A DNA stretch of 64,000 nucleotides from Limnoperna fortunei (GCA_944474755.1 OX104123.1:14388275-14452274); one strand, 5' to 3'; shown: positions 11,714 through 24,175, numbered from the stretch's first letter. Notes: generated from the sequence alone by a model not told the origin. Numbers and translations: made by a program.

Positions 11714-12777
11714 AGACTTATATATTCTGTTCTGTGCTTGTCACTTCTATTTTAACTTTTAAACACTGAATGCATGCTTTTTAAAATGAGAAATTTCATC
11801 ATATTGTTGTACAGTTAATTTGTGTACCCTCATTTGTAAGAGAGGGTACTGTATAGCAATCACCTTGTTTGCTGTCTGTCCATAACAAACTTTCATAAAG
11901 ATTTATCGGCTTCTACTGAAGAGGTCGACTTCAAATTTGGTTCACACCATTCATTGCCATTTATATTCATTATTTAATTTTAATTCCTAGAGGGCTTTTC
12001 CATATAAATTGTATAAATTTACCCAATAATTGTGTTGAATGGGGCTCTTGTTTTAAGAAAATTTGATTTGTAATCAATTTATTTTTTGATTTGCTTACAA
12101 TTTATATGTAGGATATTTGATTTGTTTTCGATTTGTTTACAATTCATTAAATAGCATATTTGATTTGTTTGCGATTTGTTCTTTGATTTGCTTACAATTC
12201 ATTTACAGGATGTTTGATTTGTTTGCGATTTATTTTTGATTTGCTTACAATTCATTTACAGGATATTTGATTTGTTCACCATTAATTCTTTGATTTGTTT
12301 GCGATTTATAAATGCGATTTGTTAGCTCATTTGCATGTGAATTTACATCGCATACAAATTGCATTCAAATTTAGATTTGTTCTTGATTTGTTAATGCGAT
12401 TTGTTGAGTGAATTTTTTGACTAGGGTTGGTGCAATTTTATATTAATTTACCAACTATGCTGAATGGGTTTAGAACTGTATCAAGACCCAGTTTCTGTTA
12501 TATTAATTACATTTTATGTGTTATAACCATTTATTGTAAAAGTGTTGAACAAATAAAATAAATAAAATACAAGTACCCTTTAAACAATGTTCAAAATGAA
12601 CCAGATCGTACCATTTTGTACCACCTACCACTTTGGACCTAATTGGAATAGTCTCCTAAATTTGTCTGACGAAGCAATAAGTTAGAATCTTGCTATAAAA
12701 AATCTGCGACTTTAAGACTGTGACGACCTAATGTCGACTTACGTTATTTATAGACTTTGCCTGTGAAATTTTAAAAT
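11714..12777. other. 3' flank of the BEN-like gene and degenerate TTTGATTTG repeats
   Basis: After the stop codon the sequence is AT-rich. A relative of the 7660/8445 repeat lies near 11826-11900. From about 12040 to 12420 there is a degenerate tandem region built from TTGATTTGTTTGCGATTTG and GCTTACAATTCATTTACAGG words. No gene is seen. The polyadenylation signal is not obvious; AATAAA words occur near 12550. Confidence 0.5.
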
Positions 12778-13213
12778 GTTTAAACGATCTCATTTTAAGT
12801 ATATAGATCGAACGACAAAAGGAAAAAAAGATTTGTTGTTTTAGGTAAATAATCTATGACGAGCTTCGGGTTCGGAACGCTGGGACTATACTACTTCTGT
12901 ATGGATCAGAAATTTGTTTAAATTTAGAAAAAATGAAGATATACATTAATTAAAGATTCACTAACACTCTAAATAAAGTGTTCAAACAAAATTCTGTAAG
13001 TTTTAATAAGGTGCTGCAACTAAATCATCTAATAATAATAATGGTAATAGGGGAGTGTTCCTATATTACAAGGCTCTAGTTAATCTTATTAAATACAACA
13101 TTTCATTTAAAATCGATTGCATAGATGCCTGGAAGATAGGTATTATAACCCACTTTGGTAAAAGCATACTGAAATTGTGCAAGACACAAACTCTCTCCAT
13201 GTCATCAAAGTCA
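12778..13213. repeat. Segment paralogous to 35.3-37.2 kb, target of the LTR insertion
   Basis: This block matches 35310-35545 (ATCGAACGACAAAAGGAAAA onward) and then 36480-36550 plus 37070-37185 (GATGCCTGGAAGATAGGTAT onward), with scattered substitutions. In this copy the sequence is cut at TCAAAGTCACTTGT by the LTR at 13219 and resumes as CTTGTGTAGCCTTC at 26575. The paralog near 37160 runs through uninterrupted. Confidence 0.8.
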
Positions 13214-13218
13214 CTTGT

Positions 13219-13454
13219 TTTGTATCCTCAGATGGGGAACAAATGTATTAATTCAGGATACAAATAATAAAATCCAAGTTTTGTTTTAAATGTGTATTTT
13301 CATCAGAATAAACATATGCGTCTGCTCCCTGCAGTCAGAAAACACATGGCATCTGCCCACTAAAAGTCAAACCGGAATTCGGAATGGGCCCGAATTTCCG
13401 GATCAATAAGTACCGTTATGTGAACAGACAACCATCCAAAACAGACATATAACA
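13219..13454 (-). repeat. LTR (3' LTR of the minus-strand element)
   Basis: 236 bp, about 97% identical to 26339-26574 (six substitutions counted). Read on the minus strand it begins TGTTATATGT. Immediately upstream on that strand is a polypurine-like tract GGGGCGGGA (13455-13463). The outer flank is CTTGT at 13214-13218, matching CTTGT at 26575-26579. Trimming two bases gives a canonical TG...CA LTR of 234 bp with a less regular duplication. Confidence 0.88.
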
Positions 13455-13463
13455 TCCCGCCCC

Positions 13464-14409
13464 AAAAAGAAATTACCAAATTTCTCCCGATGGTTGCCTG
13501 CTTCACACAAACGTTAAATCAATTAAAAGGAAAACAAAAATTATCACAACGCATAACAAAATATATAAACAACCAAGATCATACTCCGACTATTCACTCT
13601 TCCCTTTCCAAATACACTCCATCGCACTAGTACCCTTACATATGCAAATATTGTTGATCAAGAGTCAGTTTTTACATGCAAAATCAAGCAATATGAGTTA
13701 TATAGTGTAATAGAATAATACTGTTGACAATTTATAAGTCGATACAAAACGATTTATAAAAGCAACAAGAAGTAACACGATTTCTCAGTGGAGACCCTTA
13801 ACTCCTAACCTGTAGCTTACAAAAATACTACAATAATCAAATAAGGGTTTTAGCTCTAAGAAAATCAAACAATCTCCTACACCACTCATCGACTCTTTAC
13901 AGGATCATTAAGTTACATGTACAAGTATGTCAATTGTAATAACTACCAACAATCACTCTCTTCATACATGTACGATAATGCAAGTATGCAAAAATTGGTA
14001 GCAGACGCGCAAACAAAACAATCACAAAGACCATAATCAGTATGAAAAAAAAGGTCATGACAATGTATATACAAATAAATTCAAATAAAACCTTGAACAT
14101 TATTGGTCTGTTTTTGTACGTGAAACCAGGTTATATCGACTTGAATGGCGAAAATGATTTCGCCGATTAACATGGCGATGACACAATTATGTACTATCTA
14201 ATGTAACAAACGTATAAGCCAACAAAAACAAATGTAATAATTGTATTTTAATTGTGTAGACAATAGACATGTTGGCGAAAAGGTTTTCACCGACTTTACA
14301 TGCACATTGGGCATCCTATTTGACTAGCGGTGGTGGGCGCGAAATCAAAAGATCTTGTTCCTTTGGTGAGAGTTGAGAGACAGTCCTCCATTGCGCATTT
14401 TCAGCTGGC
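13464..14409. other. 3' untranslated interior of the LTR element
   Basis: AT-rich, with no open frame of note. It lies between the polypurine tract and the integrase tail, as expected for the 3' non-coding part of the element, though long for one. Confidence 0.4.
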
Positions 14410-14930
14410 TCACCGACAAGCTGAACTAGGTACAGAAAATGATTTCCGTTCCTCTTTTTTAGCTAAGATGCGTTTCACCTTTTCAGAATGCGATGTATCG
14501 TCTGTTTGACTATCATAGCAACCAGTGAAAAAATTTTCGTCTCTATAACGAATTGGTTGTTTAATTTTCCTGGCAGATCGCCTTAATTGTGGTTGCACTT
14601 CCGCCGTCGCATTATTTGGGATTGACATGTCTGTCTCCTCGACAGATTCAACGTCACTTCGTACGTTGTCGTTAAGCGTTTCCTCGGAACTGTCACTACT
14701 AGCAGTTTGAACCATACAAAGTGGAAAATTTGGTCGTCGCCCGAAAACTACTTCAAATGGGGAAAACCCGGTACTATTATTGACGGAAGAGTTCATAGAA
14801 AACACAACTGATTGAAGTTCGTTTCCCATGTTTTTCCTTGCATAACTTGCGTACTTAGTCGCTCAGCTAAAGTTCGGTGTTGTTCACACGCTCATAAACA
14901 ATGGTGAGCGAATGCGGGAGTAACCTCTAG
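14410..14930 (-). pseudogene. LTR-retrotransposon integrase C-terminal fragment
   Basis: The frame includes NNSTGFSPFEVVFGRRPNF, the signature found downstream of the integrase catalytic core in Ty3/Gypsy-like elements. After about 60 acidic residues it has LRRSARKIKQPIRYRDENF, a typical pol end. Upstream coding resembling integrase continues to about 14930 only with frameshifts (ERLSTQV / KYASYARKN in two frames). The spacing between the two motifs is short compared with intact integrases, so an internal deletion is likely. It lies 0.95 kb inside the 3' LTR. Confidence 0.7.
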
Positions 14931-14937
14931 TAATTTG

Positions 14938-16067
14938 ACTACCCGTCCCTAGGATTTTCATGCCATTTCATCAATTCCATGAAAATGTCATGGCATTTCA
15001 TGGAAATGGGATGCAAACACTGTAAAAAAGGATGAAATGCCATGAAATTGATGGCAAAATATTTCCATGGAAAAAAATCCATCCTTTTCATGCAAAATAT
15101 TTCATGGAAATGATGAAAAACGATGACAATCGATGGCAAAAGTCTGACTTAAACTTTTTGGGTGATGAAAAAGGATGAAAAAGTTTGACTTAGCAAATTT
15201 TGAGGATGGAAAATGATGAAGAAGAAGCACTTAGAAATTTTCTACAATGAAAACGATGAAATGTTGGACTTAGATTATTTTTAAGAAGTTGGAAACTTTA
15301 ATTATACTAGTATTATTAAGAAAATTTTCAAATAATGCAAGACTAGTCATTCAAGTACATATTTTAAACTGAAAATATTTATATTTTGATACAGCTTACC
15401 AGTACTTGGAAATTTATATTTTTTAATCATAAATGAATAGCACACACTACAATCATGACAATTAACAAAAATCTGTCTAATTCTGCATTTTATATTCAAC
15501 ATTCATTCATGTCATTTATGTATTAACATGTATATTTGTAGCAACATTTAGTACAGAAGACATATTTTGTTGATTTTTATGGCCCGCCCACGTATGTGGG
15601 ACGGACATATAGTTTTACCCTTGTCCATCCGTACGTCCGTCCGTAACACTTCGGTTAAGTTCTTGGTTTAGGTACATATCTCGGTTACTTTATGTAGTAG
15701 GGCTATGATATTTCACCAGTAGACACAACCCACTAAGAATTAGGTCATTGTGACCTACATTTTACGCTTGAGCGACTTAGGTTAAATTCTTGGTTTAGGT
15801 CCATATGGTAGCATGACTGATGTTTTTATGACGGGAGGGCCATCCGTGGCTTACAGACACATCCTCTAGTTTTAAAGTGCATGCAACTATTCTGCATAAA
15901 AACTACACAGTGTACATGTATGTTGAAAATCACACAACAATAAAATAGGAGACCAATAGGTGGTCAATCATATTCCTTCACTGTTAGTTTTTAAAACTTT
16001 AATTAACAAATCCAGACATGTACATGTATATAAACAAAATCAAAATTTAATGTTGATATAATGTCCT
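14938..16067. other. Low-complexity ATG/CAT-rich stretch plus dispersed repeat
   Basis: 14940-15250 is dominated by words such as CATTTCATGG, GATGAAAA and ATGGAAA, a degenerate tandem region. 15590-15850 carries a dispersed repeat with GTCCGTCCGTAACACTTCGG and TTCTTGGTTTAGGT repeated twice. No gene is seen. The 3' end of the CACTA element should lie in or near this stretch, but I could not locate its terminal repeat. Confidence 0.45.
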
Positions 16068-19000
16068 TCAATTTCTTTCTATGGTATTTGGCATCATTGA
16101 TATATAGGTCTTTTTGTCTACTGATGTTAGGACCATTACATCCTGAAGTAATTCCACCTTCTCCACAATACATCCATTTCTGAAAAAAAACGTTTGAACA
16201 CATTCTGGTATAATAGGTATATTGTTAAATATGAAAATTATACAGCAGCGGATCCTGGGGGGGGGGGGGGGGGTGAATTTTGAAATAATTGGAAATCACT
16301 CATCGATGACCTTGGTGGGTCCCCTCTTAGGCAGTCAACCCCCCCTTTCAAATTATAAATGTTTTTTATTTGTTATTATTATACATGTTGCATGTATGCA
16401 TGCATGTTGATGTAAAGGTGTATGTAGTAGATCCAGTGTGACAGTCATGTGCCCTCCAGATTGTCGAAAATTGTTTTCATTTAGATTGGAAAATAAGCTT
16501 TTGCTATATTGTACCCACTTTAATTTTAACCCCCAAAAATATATTATGTATGTCTTGTTGAAAAATTTCTAGATGCACAGCTGTGATGTATAATTTCATT
16601 CCAAATTTGGGTGATGTGCAATGTGTTAATTATGTACATTTAACATGTTTATTGTGTGAGAAAAAATTTAAATGATCTTGATAATATAGTCATCTTATAT
16701 AAAATCAGGACATGTATACATGTACTAGAATAAAACTTCCATTTACCATGTTTACATTTCACTGAAAACTTAAAGAGTATTGTTAATGCAACAAAACCTA
16801 CACACTCAACAAAAAGTAATGATAATATTGTGAAGTTTGATTATATTCCCATGGAGAAAGTTTGTTACCTACATCAATTGCAGACTATCAAATATATCAA
16901 TGCTTACCCATCCCTCTCAACTTCTTTTATAAGTGGAACCCTGTTTTCAAGGACATTGCCTACAATCCTAAGGCTTCTGCCAACAGCAAACACACGTCCT
17001 GATGCAGTATGGAGAAGATAATATTCCACTTCCATATATCTGCTTGTATTTGTCTCTGTCAGTCTAACACAACTTGAATTTCTTTTCTTTACTTTTGTGC
17101 AGAGTCTGCTGTACATGACATAACCGTTCCGAATGATTTTTGGAGCTTTCTTATAACTGGTTCTTGATTTATCTCCAGTAATGTCAGCAAGTTGATTAAA
17201 TATATCTTCAAAATGAAGCAAATTTTCAGTAATTTCCTTGGCATGAAGCACATTACACTGGCTTGCTTGGGTGCTTGTTCTTTCAGACACTAAATGCCCT
17301 GAAAAGAGATTCTGAAGAAAGTTTTTGGTGTTAGATGTACTGGTTGTTTCATCTTGACTCATCATACTGTAAATAAACTTTTCAGCATGAATTGACCAAA
17401 AAATTCCTCTATACACATTTCCAGTTCCATGGATTGCTTTTTTTATTTCGCCATTAAAGGACTCGAAACAGAAACAGGACCATGCCCACAAAGGACCCCA
17501 TTTCTTGACGCACTCAACAAGGTGGAGGAGATTGTGGACATTAAGTCCCATAAATTCCCTGCCATAAAGACTTTCAGCTGATTTCACAAATGTTGTTAAA
17601 AGTAGATCAGCTCTTTTAAGATCTTGAGTGGAAATTCCTTCACTAAGAAGTGGGTACGTTCCTTCCACCATTAAACTATAATGCTTCAAGTACAAATCTG
17701 GAAGGATGTATCTCAAACAAGGAATTGAATAAAACAAGAGCCAAGATCTTAATTCTGAAGCTTTCCAATGATGTAATGTATTGGACAGTTTCCTTGGCAG
17801 TCGATTTATAAGATATGGTGGTTTAATGTTTTTCAATAATTTGTCAACTTCTGTAATTTTGTTCCCAATGAAGTATGGCTTGTCTGCAGATGTTGCATTG
17901 AACCACATGCCTAATAATTTTTTGCAAATTCCTAATAACACTCCATGCATGTAGTCAACCACAATGTATTCACAGAGTAAATAATAAGGCAGGTAATTTA
18001 ATACAATTATCCCAATCATTCCCTTCACTCTCTTTCTGCTATTGTGGGCATCAATGGCATTCCTTTTGGTTTCTTCAGTAGTTCTCATTTGATGGATACT
18101 GTACGGAAAACTACGACAATGCCCTTTTCCAGACTTGACAACAACTCCAGGGTGAAGGCAAAATATGCAAGAATACTCGCCATTGTACTGTGTCATATTT
18201 AGTACTCCTGCACGTGCAGTCAAATCCATTGTTCCAACTAGTAACATTACCTTACTGCATATAGATTTCCCTTCAATATGAAAAACAATCCCTTCTGAAT
18301 ACAGTTTTTGTAAATCCAATACTAAAGATTTGAGAAAAACAGTCATATTTGGTTTTCCTGTCCCTTGCCATATTCCCCAAAGTACCATATTTTTCTTCAG
18401 GAATCGTTGTTTCCTTGGTATTTCATTGATTAATAGATATACAGGCCACAGAGACACACCAGAACTTTTAAACAGTGGGATACCATCAGTAAAGAAAGAA
18501 ACTGATATGTTGTTACTGTCATTCAGAAATTGTCCCTCCTGTTTTAGCTTCCTATATTCACTTCCATCTACAATATCTGTTATAACATCTGCAGTAGGTG
18601 TTGCATTAGCTCTTTCTTGGATAGATTGCCACATTCCTGACCTTGTTAATATGTCTGTTAACTGTTTGTGAATATTTCCTGTAACAAAATAATTGTTACT
18701 TCTACTAGTACATTTCCTCCCATTACAGCCTGGTGTTTGACATAGGTCAGTGTTACTTTGAAATACATTCTCACAGACTGCAGAATGTATGAAAAGTTAA
18801 ATAATCTAAAGTGAAGCCACATTGTTCTTTCATCTTGATAATATTTGTTTCCAATAAACTATTTTCAGGTATATGTAGTTGAAGTAAATTAAGAAGATCA
18901 GTGTATGCAGAGTCGGATAAGTTATGGCGTGATGCATACGCATTTACTGCAAGAATATTATCATTATATGTTATTGTAGACTCAAAATTTTTAGAGGTGG

Positions 19001-20945
19001 ATGGTATAATGTATAATGGAGTGGAACTCAAATTGTTCTTGGGGAGTGATATTGATTGCTCTGACTCTTCACTCTGTAAATCATGCATCATGGAACTAGA
19101 CATTTCATCATCCTCAAAAATGTTTGTTTCAAACTCTTCTTCAGAATCACTGCTGTCACTAGCTACTTCATCCATGTCGCTTCCTTCAGAATTACTGCTG
19201 TCATTGGCTATTATGCCCATGTCACTTCCAAAGTCAATTTTGTCATTGTCAGATTCTGCAGCACTGTATACCTCATTGGATATCAAGTCATTCCGATGAT
19301 CATACTTGTTTTGAGGGATGGATGCAACATCTTCCAGCAATCTACTACAAGAAGGTTGTGGGTTAGATACCTCTCCCTACGATTCATTAATTGAAGATGT
19401 ATTTTCAATATCATCATGTTTTCTACAAAAAAGTATATTGATGTATTTAAATGTGTATATAGACCATTTAAGCATTGTAATTATTGACAAATGTTTAAAA
19501 TGTAATGTACCGATATTTACATTTTTATCATCAGCGGGTAATCATGAAATATTAAAATTAAGCATAACATTTAATCTGTGAGTGTGTTTTGATAGAAAAG
19601 TGCCAGACAGAACTGTACAGGTATGCACATATTTGACTTTTACTAAAAAAAATTAATTGGTTTTCAAAATAATAGGGACAATATTGTCACTGAACTACAA
19701 TACCCATTACAATACTGTCAGGAATTAAGAGACTCACATTTTTCACAGATTTAAATGAAATTTTAAAATGCATAACTCCACTGATTTTTATTAACTCTAC
19801 AAAATATAAATCTGCACAATAGTTTATGATTTTCAGTGTTCACAAATATCAATTCTCAAATCTCTGATTTTGTATGAAAAATCTAGGTTTTTTTCCTTTA
19901 AACAATTGCATGAAATTTAAATATGCATATCTTGATATTTTTTTATTCAGTGTAGAAAATTTCAAAGCTGTACTATAAACAGGTTTTGAATTTTAGTGTT
20001 CAAAAGGAATCATTTACAGACAGACAAATTGAAAACTATAAAGCTCCCACATCTAGATTTGCGGCCCTAATTACAAAATTTATATCTATAAAATTACCAA
20101 GACCATATGAGTATTTCTAAAAAAAAATTGTATATGGTTTAGACTATGTGAATGTTTAGGGTTCTAAATTCTCGTGGTACGGAACAAATATCTGGTCAAC
20201 TGGTCAAGATCTAGCTACAATACCTAAAAAATTTGTTTTTTTTTTCAAAAAATAAAAAAAGCATCTAGAAATACCTTTTCTTTAATCTCCAAGCTGTTGT
20301 GCGTGGAATTGCAATATCGTCTTGAAACTCATATTGTTTATAGCTCTTTTGGGTAACTGAAAGTAAAAAGTATTATACATTTAAAACTTTCAGGCAGATT
20401 TAAAAAAAATATATTTTAGCTATAAGAATTTAAAAGTACCTGTAAAAGGAGCAGTTGTAGGTATATTAGAATACTTTTGTCAGTCTATTCTTTCTGTATG
20501 TTTTTAATAATGCAACAAAAAAGGCCCTAAGTTATATCACAATGATATTTGGTGTAATTAGCTGTTCTGATGAGCGGAAAGTGACTTTTGTTGGGCAATA
20601 TTAACTTCCTGTTTTGGCTAGGAATTAGGGGTATACTTAACTTGACAACATATTTCCTTCTGTTATGTAATGTCAGTCAGACAGTGTAATACATTTGTAC
20701 ATAAAGAACTTTTCATGTAATTTGAAGAAGAAGTTGAAGAAGTTACTCAACATTAATTATCCTAGGTACATGTACTATATTAACCCCCTTATTTAAGACT
20801 CTCACTAACCATCAACTTCATGTATGTTTCTTAAATGATTCTGCAATGTTTGTCTTCTACTTAAGATTTTGCCACAGCCATCTATCGGACATTTCCATTC
20901 ATTGGGTGAGATACAGCAACTGTCATAATCTGTGTTGAAATTCAT
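16068..20945 (-). pseudogene. CACTA/EnSpm-type transposase (tnp2-like), four exons, inactivated
   Basis: Exon 1, 20945-20810: start codon, then a C2H2 finger (CPIDGC ... HLRNIH), donor GTTAGT. Exon 2, 20356-20275: acceptor TTTCAG, donor GTATTT. Exon 3, 19422-16908: acidic N-terminal region, a Cys-rich zinc-binding stretch, then the tnp2 core with FFTDGIPLF, VDYMHGVLLG and FESFNGEIKK, which carry the presumed D, D and E metal ligands. Exon 4, 16179-16068: acceptor TTTTTTTCAG, ends TGA. Phases agree at every junction. It is broken by an in-frame TAG at 19379-19377 and a frameshift near 18770-18790 where the zinc-binding motif begins. It should cut and paste the element in the nucleus; this copy cannot unless the lesions are assembly errors. 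Terminal repeats were not found. Confidence 0.82.
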
Positions 20946-22247
20946 TCTGAAAAAAATCACCAACACAAGTGACTTGTTTTTCTAAATTTACAAATGTATA
21001 TGACATGAACTCTCATATAGAAGGCCATGCCGCAACTGGGGCTGTCAACTTATTATTTTCACCCTGGTGTTTTCATAATATGCATATGGATCCAACCCAT
21101 CCCCCCTTTTATGAGAAAAAGAATTGGTTAATAAGGAAAACAAATAATGGCAATAAAAGTTTCAAAGGTTCCAAATTATTCTGCGTTCCAGTAACATTTT
21201 AAACAACTTTGTTTCAAGTTAGATTGTTTGTACGAGCGTAGGAAATATCTGTAAAACAGTAGGTCGTATTTTAGACAAAAAATCGCGGAAAACAGAGACC
21301 CTGTGAAAAATATGCCAAAATCGTAGGTGTAAACAAATCCTTTCGAAAATCCCCGATCTTCCTCTGGATTTGAAGCCCAGGGTGTCATGACGTTGCGCCC
21401 CCTCGATCCCGGTAATGAATTTTGAAGCACAGTTGCTAGAAGTTTTAATGTTTTTAAAACACGATAAAGTAGCGGTATGAGAATGAAATATTATAGTTAT
21501 ATTATAAATAAATCGTATTTTTTATTCAAATAAATTAAGCAACTGTGTTTGAAGTCTTTCACGAAGGTGGTAAATGAGGTCCCGTGCACGGAAGAACGAG
21601 AAAATAAAGATTTTCATAACAGGGTAAACGTTAATAACGTAAAATATAAAAACAAATGCAAACACGATACACGGAAATAACTCTATGCCGCACTCTGATT
21701 TGATAATAGCAAAAAAAGGAGCGACCATCTCGATATCATTCCATGATAAAACATTGACATGTTACATTTACACATTGGAATTTACCTTTATCTGAGTTTA
21801 TGTTTGCAACCATCTTGAAATATGATACCAGCATTGATGATCATTCATCAATAATATTTATAATAAATAGAGTTTTTTTTTATTTAGATCATTTTTTATT
21901 GTATTTTTTTCAACTTACCCTATGGCTACCATAAAATATTAATATAAATCCTTTGTCATTTTTTGAAATATAACTAGGTTGGGCCTGCATGGGATTCAAA
22001 CATACAACATAATTTTTATAGTCCCGTTAAATAAAAAAATCCCAAATTCTATTCATATCAAAATGTTAAATTATGTCATGAAAACCAATACTTCATTTTA
22101 AAAAGATAAACCATTTCAAGAAAATATATACTCACAAATTTCAATAAAACTATCGACTCTTTTGTGTGCCCCTGTGTGTAAAATACGCGCGGTGTAATAC
22201 GCGCGTGCCCAGTGAATTTCTTTAGGTTTGAACCGCGTGTTTCAATA
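20946..22247. other. Intergenic stretch between two divergent 5' exons
   Basis: AT-rich with no supported gene. It separates the minus-strand transposase start (20945) from a plus-strand candidate exon 1 (22248). It includes a CG-rich patch at 22180-22210 with repeated ACGCGCG, possibly the promoter of the plus-strand gene. Confidence 0.35.
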
Positions 22248-22443
22248 ATGGAGTCCAACAAGCAAGACAAGAAATTTGGCTTGTTCATATGGCCAGAGGA
22301 CACCCCAATAGGTGGAAATATATTTAATATCTGTGTTATTTCCCACCCGAGGAAAAATTTTTTAGAATATTTAGAAGGAGACCATGTGGAGGTGAAATAC
22401 CCAGGGTTCGGCATTGTTCCTGGTATAATTGCCAAGATTTCAG
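22248..22443 (+). CDS. Candidate first coding exon of an unidentified gene
   Basis: ATG at 22248 (context AATAATGG), 65 codons, then CAG|GTAAGAAC, a strong donor. The peptide has a charged start and an all-beta-looking core (FGLFIWPED ... VISHP ... DHVEVKYPGFGIVPG), resembling small N-terminal modules found before BEN domains in mollusc proteins; that is an impression, not a match. It leaves phase 1. No following exon could be identified before the next gene at 23315, so the gene is partial, dead, or has a long intron. Confidence 0.45.
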
Positions 22444-23314
22444 GTAAGAACTCGGACATATCTGGCAAAAGTTTATTATTTAAGTCACATAAATTATGAA
22501 TTTATTTATCGAACTTGACACTCCTAGTTTCTTTGTCGACCTGTTTTTTGCAGAGACAGTAAATACACGTATTTATGGTCTCTGGTTTTTTGGCAACTTA
22601 AAAATTGAAGTAATCGCTTACTACATAGCGGGGATTTCCCTATGTACTGGTAACCGCGATGATGAAGACTGGTTCCCTGTGCAGCTGTAGCGGCTGCGCA
22701 CTCGGGGGAGACTTCCGAATTACGAAGATACATTGACAAGGACATTGACACTGTTGTTAATTATATAGATAGATAAAGATCAATACTAAGTTTAAGGTAA
22801 TTGTTATGTATTGATGGTGATTCAACATCCGGGAAACAACGAACCCAGACTCGGTGGGGTAAATTCCACATTAGTGGTAGTGCGGGTGGCAGTTTTTTTT
22901 CTACTTTTCCCCAATTTCGGAAAATTCTGGAAAGTCGCCATTTTTGGCAGTGACCTAGCATCGTGGTGCCAGTAGGATTTGATTTTTTATGCAAACGGGC
23001 TAAGGCCCACAGGGGTTTTCACCATTTCTTTTCGATCTATGATTGATACATATTGAAGTTAAATAAGTTTGCGAACTTTTGCAAGTTTTTTGTATCTTGC
23101 AGGAAATAGAAAATCAATTGAAGCGAGGTCACGTGTTTCTAGGCTTGGGCGGAAGCTCGAATACGTCAGCCAGACCTCCATATTGATTTATCGATCTACC
23201 GGAAGTAAACACAGTAGTTGTTTACGTGTTTAATATTTTGTGTATATATTAATTAAATTTAACTTGTTTTTGTGTTTTATTTACTTACAAGTGTGTATAT
23301 TTGAACTCCGGAAA

Positions 23315-24175
23315 ATGAATACTTATAATTCCCAGAGAATTAGGATTAATGAATGCAATAAATCTGATTTATTAAAATTACCTGGGGTAGGAAAGTCTAC
23401 GGCCCAGAGAGTGTTAGATATGAGAAGCAAGGGATTGTATATTGACCCGCAGGTGTTAAGACAATTACCATGGTTAAATGTGACCCCAGACTTATTAGAT
23501 CTGATTGACTTTGGCCCTGCGTGCCCACCGTCTCAATTTGAAAAGGGGGGGGGGGGGTTTCAAAGTATCCAAGGAGTCAAGACCGACTATTATAGGAATG
23601 ATCCATTTATGGGGTACGGATACACCAGTACATACCAATTCGCAGAAATGAGTCAGACTAGGGAATTAATAGGCCAAATGGATACGTCCCAAGACCCACG
23701 AACAGAAACATGGGATAAGTCCCAGGGTTTTACACCACCCTCACATAGAGAAGCTGAACGTGAATGCATTGAATTCGTTTTCTCAACTGACAACTCTTGC
23801 GCTGAAGGCGACTTCTCGGCTGAGTTGAGGACAAATGTTTACTATCCCCCTGAGAAGTCTGATATTTTAGTTAGATCGTGGCTACATGACCAGGCGGCTG
23901 TGCCACAGAATCCGCCAGAACAATATGGGCAAGCCTCACCGCGACTTAAAGACTTTTTACAGGACGATGACCGTGCACTATCAGTGTCTGAATATCAGTC
24001 TCTCCCTCCAACAAAAAATGACATAAGAGAAACTGCTAAGCCCCATTCACCTCAACTCAGGGGTAGCCCAATTCAACAGGTTAATGCATCTCCAATTCAA
24101 TTGCTCACACCTCAGATATTTAGGCAGGGTTACGGCCCTTTACACCAGTCCGCATTATTGCAACCGCCAGCATAG
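23315..24175 (+). CDS. Helix-hairpin-helix (ComEA-like) domain protein
   Basis: The open frame is 286 codons from the ATG at 23315. An in-frame ATG 25 codons upstream gives a Phe/Leu-rich extension that I regard as untranslated. Residues 5-60 form one helix-hairpin-helix DNA-binding unit: INECNKSDLLKLPGVGKSTA, then ARVLDMR-like helix and a partial second unit. The rest is polar, rich in Pro, Gln and Ser, with no further domain. A G-run at about 23547-23558 encodes consecutive glycines and is a likely slippage site. A CCGGAAGT box and a GTCACGTG box lie 100-190 bp upstream. The family may be a gag-like protein of a mollusc retroelement or a captured host gene. It lies inside the LTR-bounded interval but on the opposite strand. 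Confidence 0.55.
   Translation: MNTYNSQRIRINECNKSDLLKLPGVGKSTAQRVLDMRSKGLYIDPQVLRQLPWLNVTPDLLDLIDFGPACPPSQFEKGGGGFQSIQGVKTDYYRNDPFMGYGYTSTYQFAEMSQTRELIGQMDTSQDPRTETWDKSQGFTPPSHREAERECIEFVFSTDNSCAEGDFSAELRTNVYYPPEKSDILVRSWLHDQAAVPQNPPEQYGQASPRLKDFLQDDDRALSVSEYQSLPPTKNDIRETAKPHSPQLRGSPIQQVNASPIQLLTPQIFRQGYGPLHQSALLQPPA

Noticed and set aside
13219..13454. Two independent solo LTRs instead of one element
   Set aside because: Matching outer CTTGT flanks and continuous target sequence across both sides favour one insertion; internal polypurine and primer-like sites also fit.
18901..19299. Plus-strand ORFs opposite the CACTA exon 3
   Set aside because: Antisense shadows of the acidic serine-rich part of the transposase.
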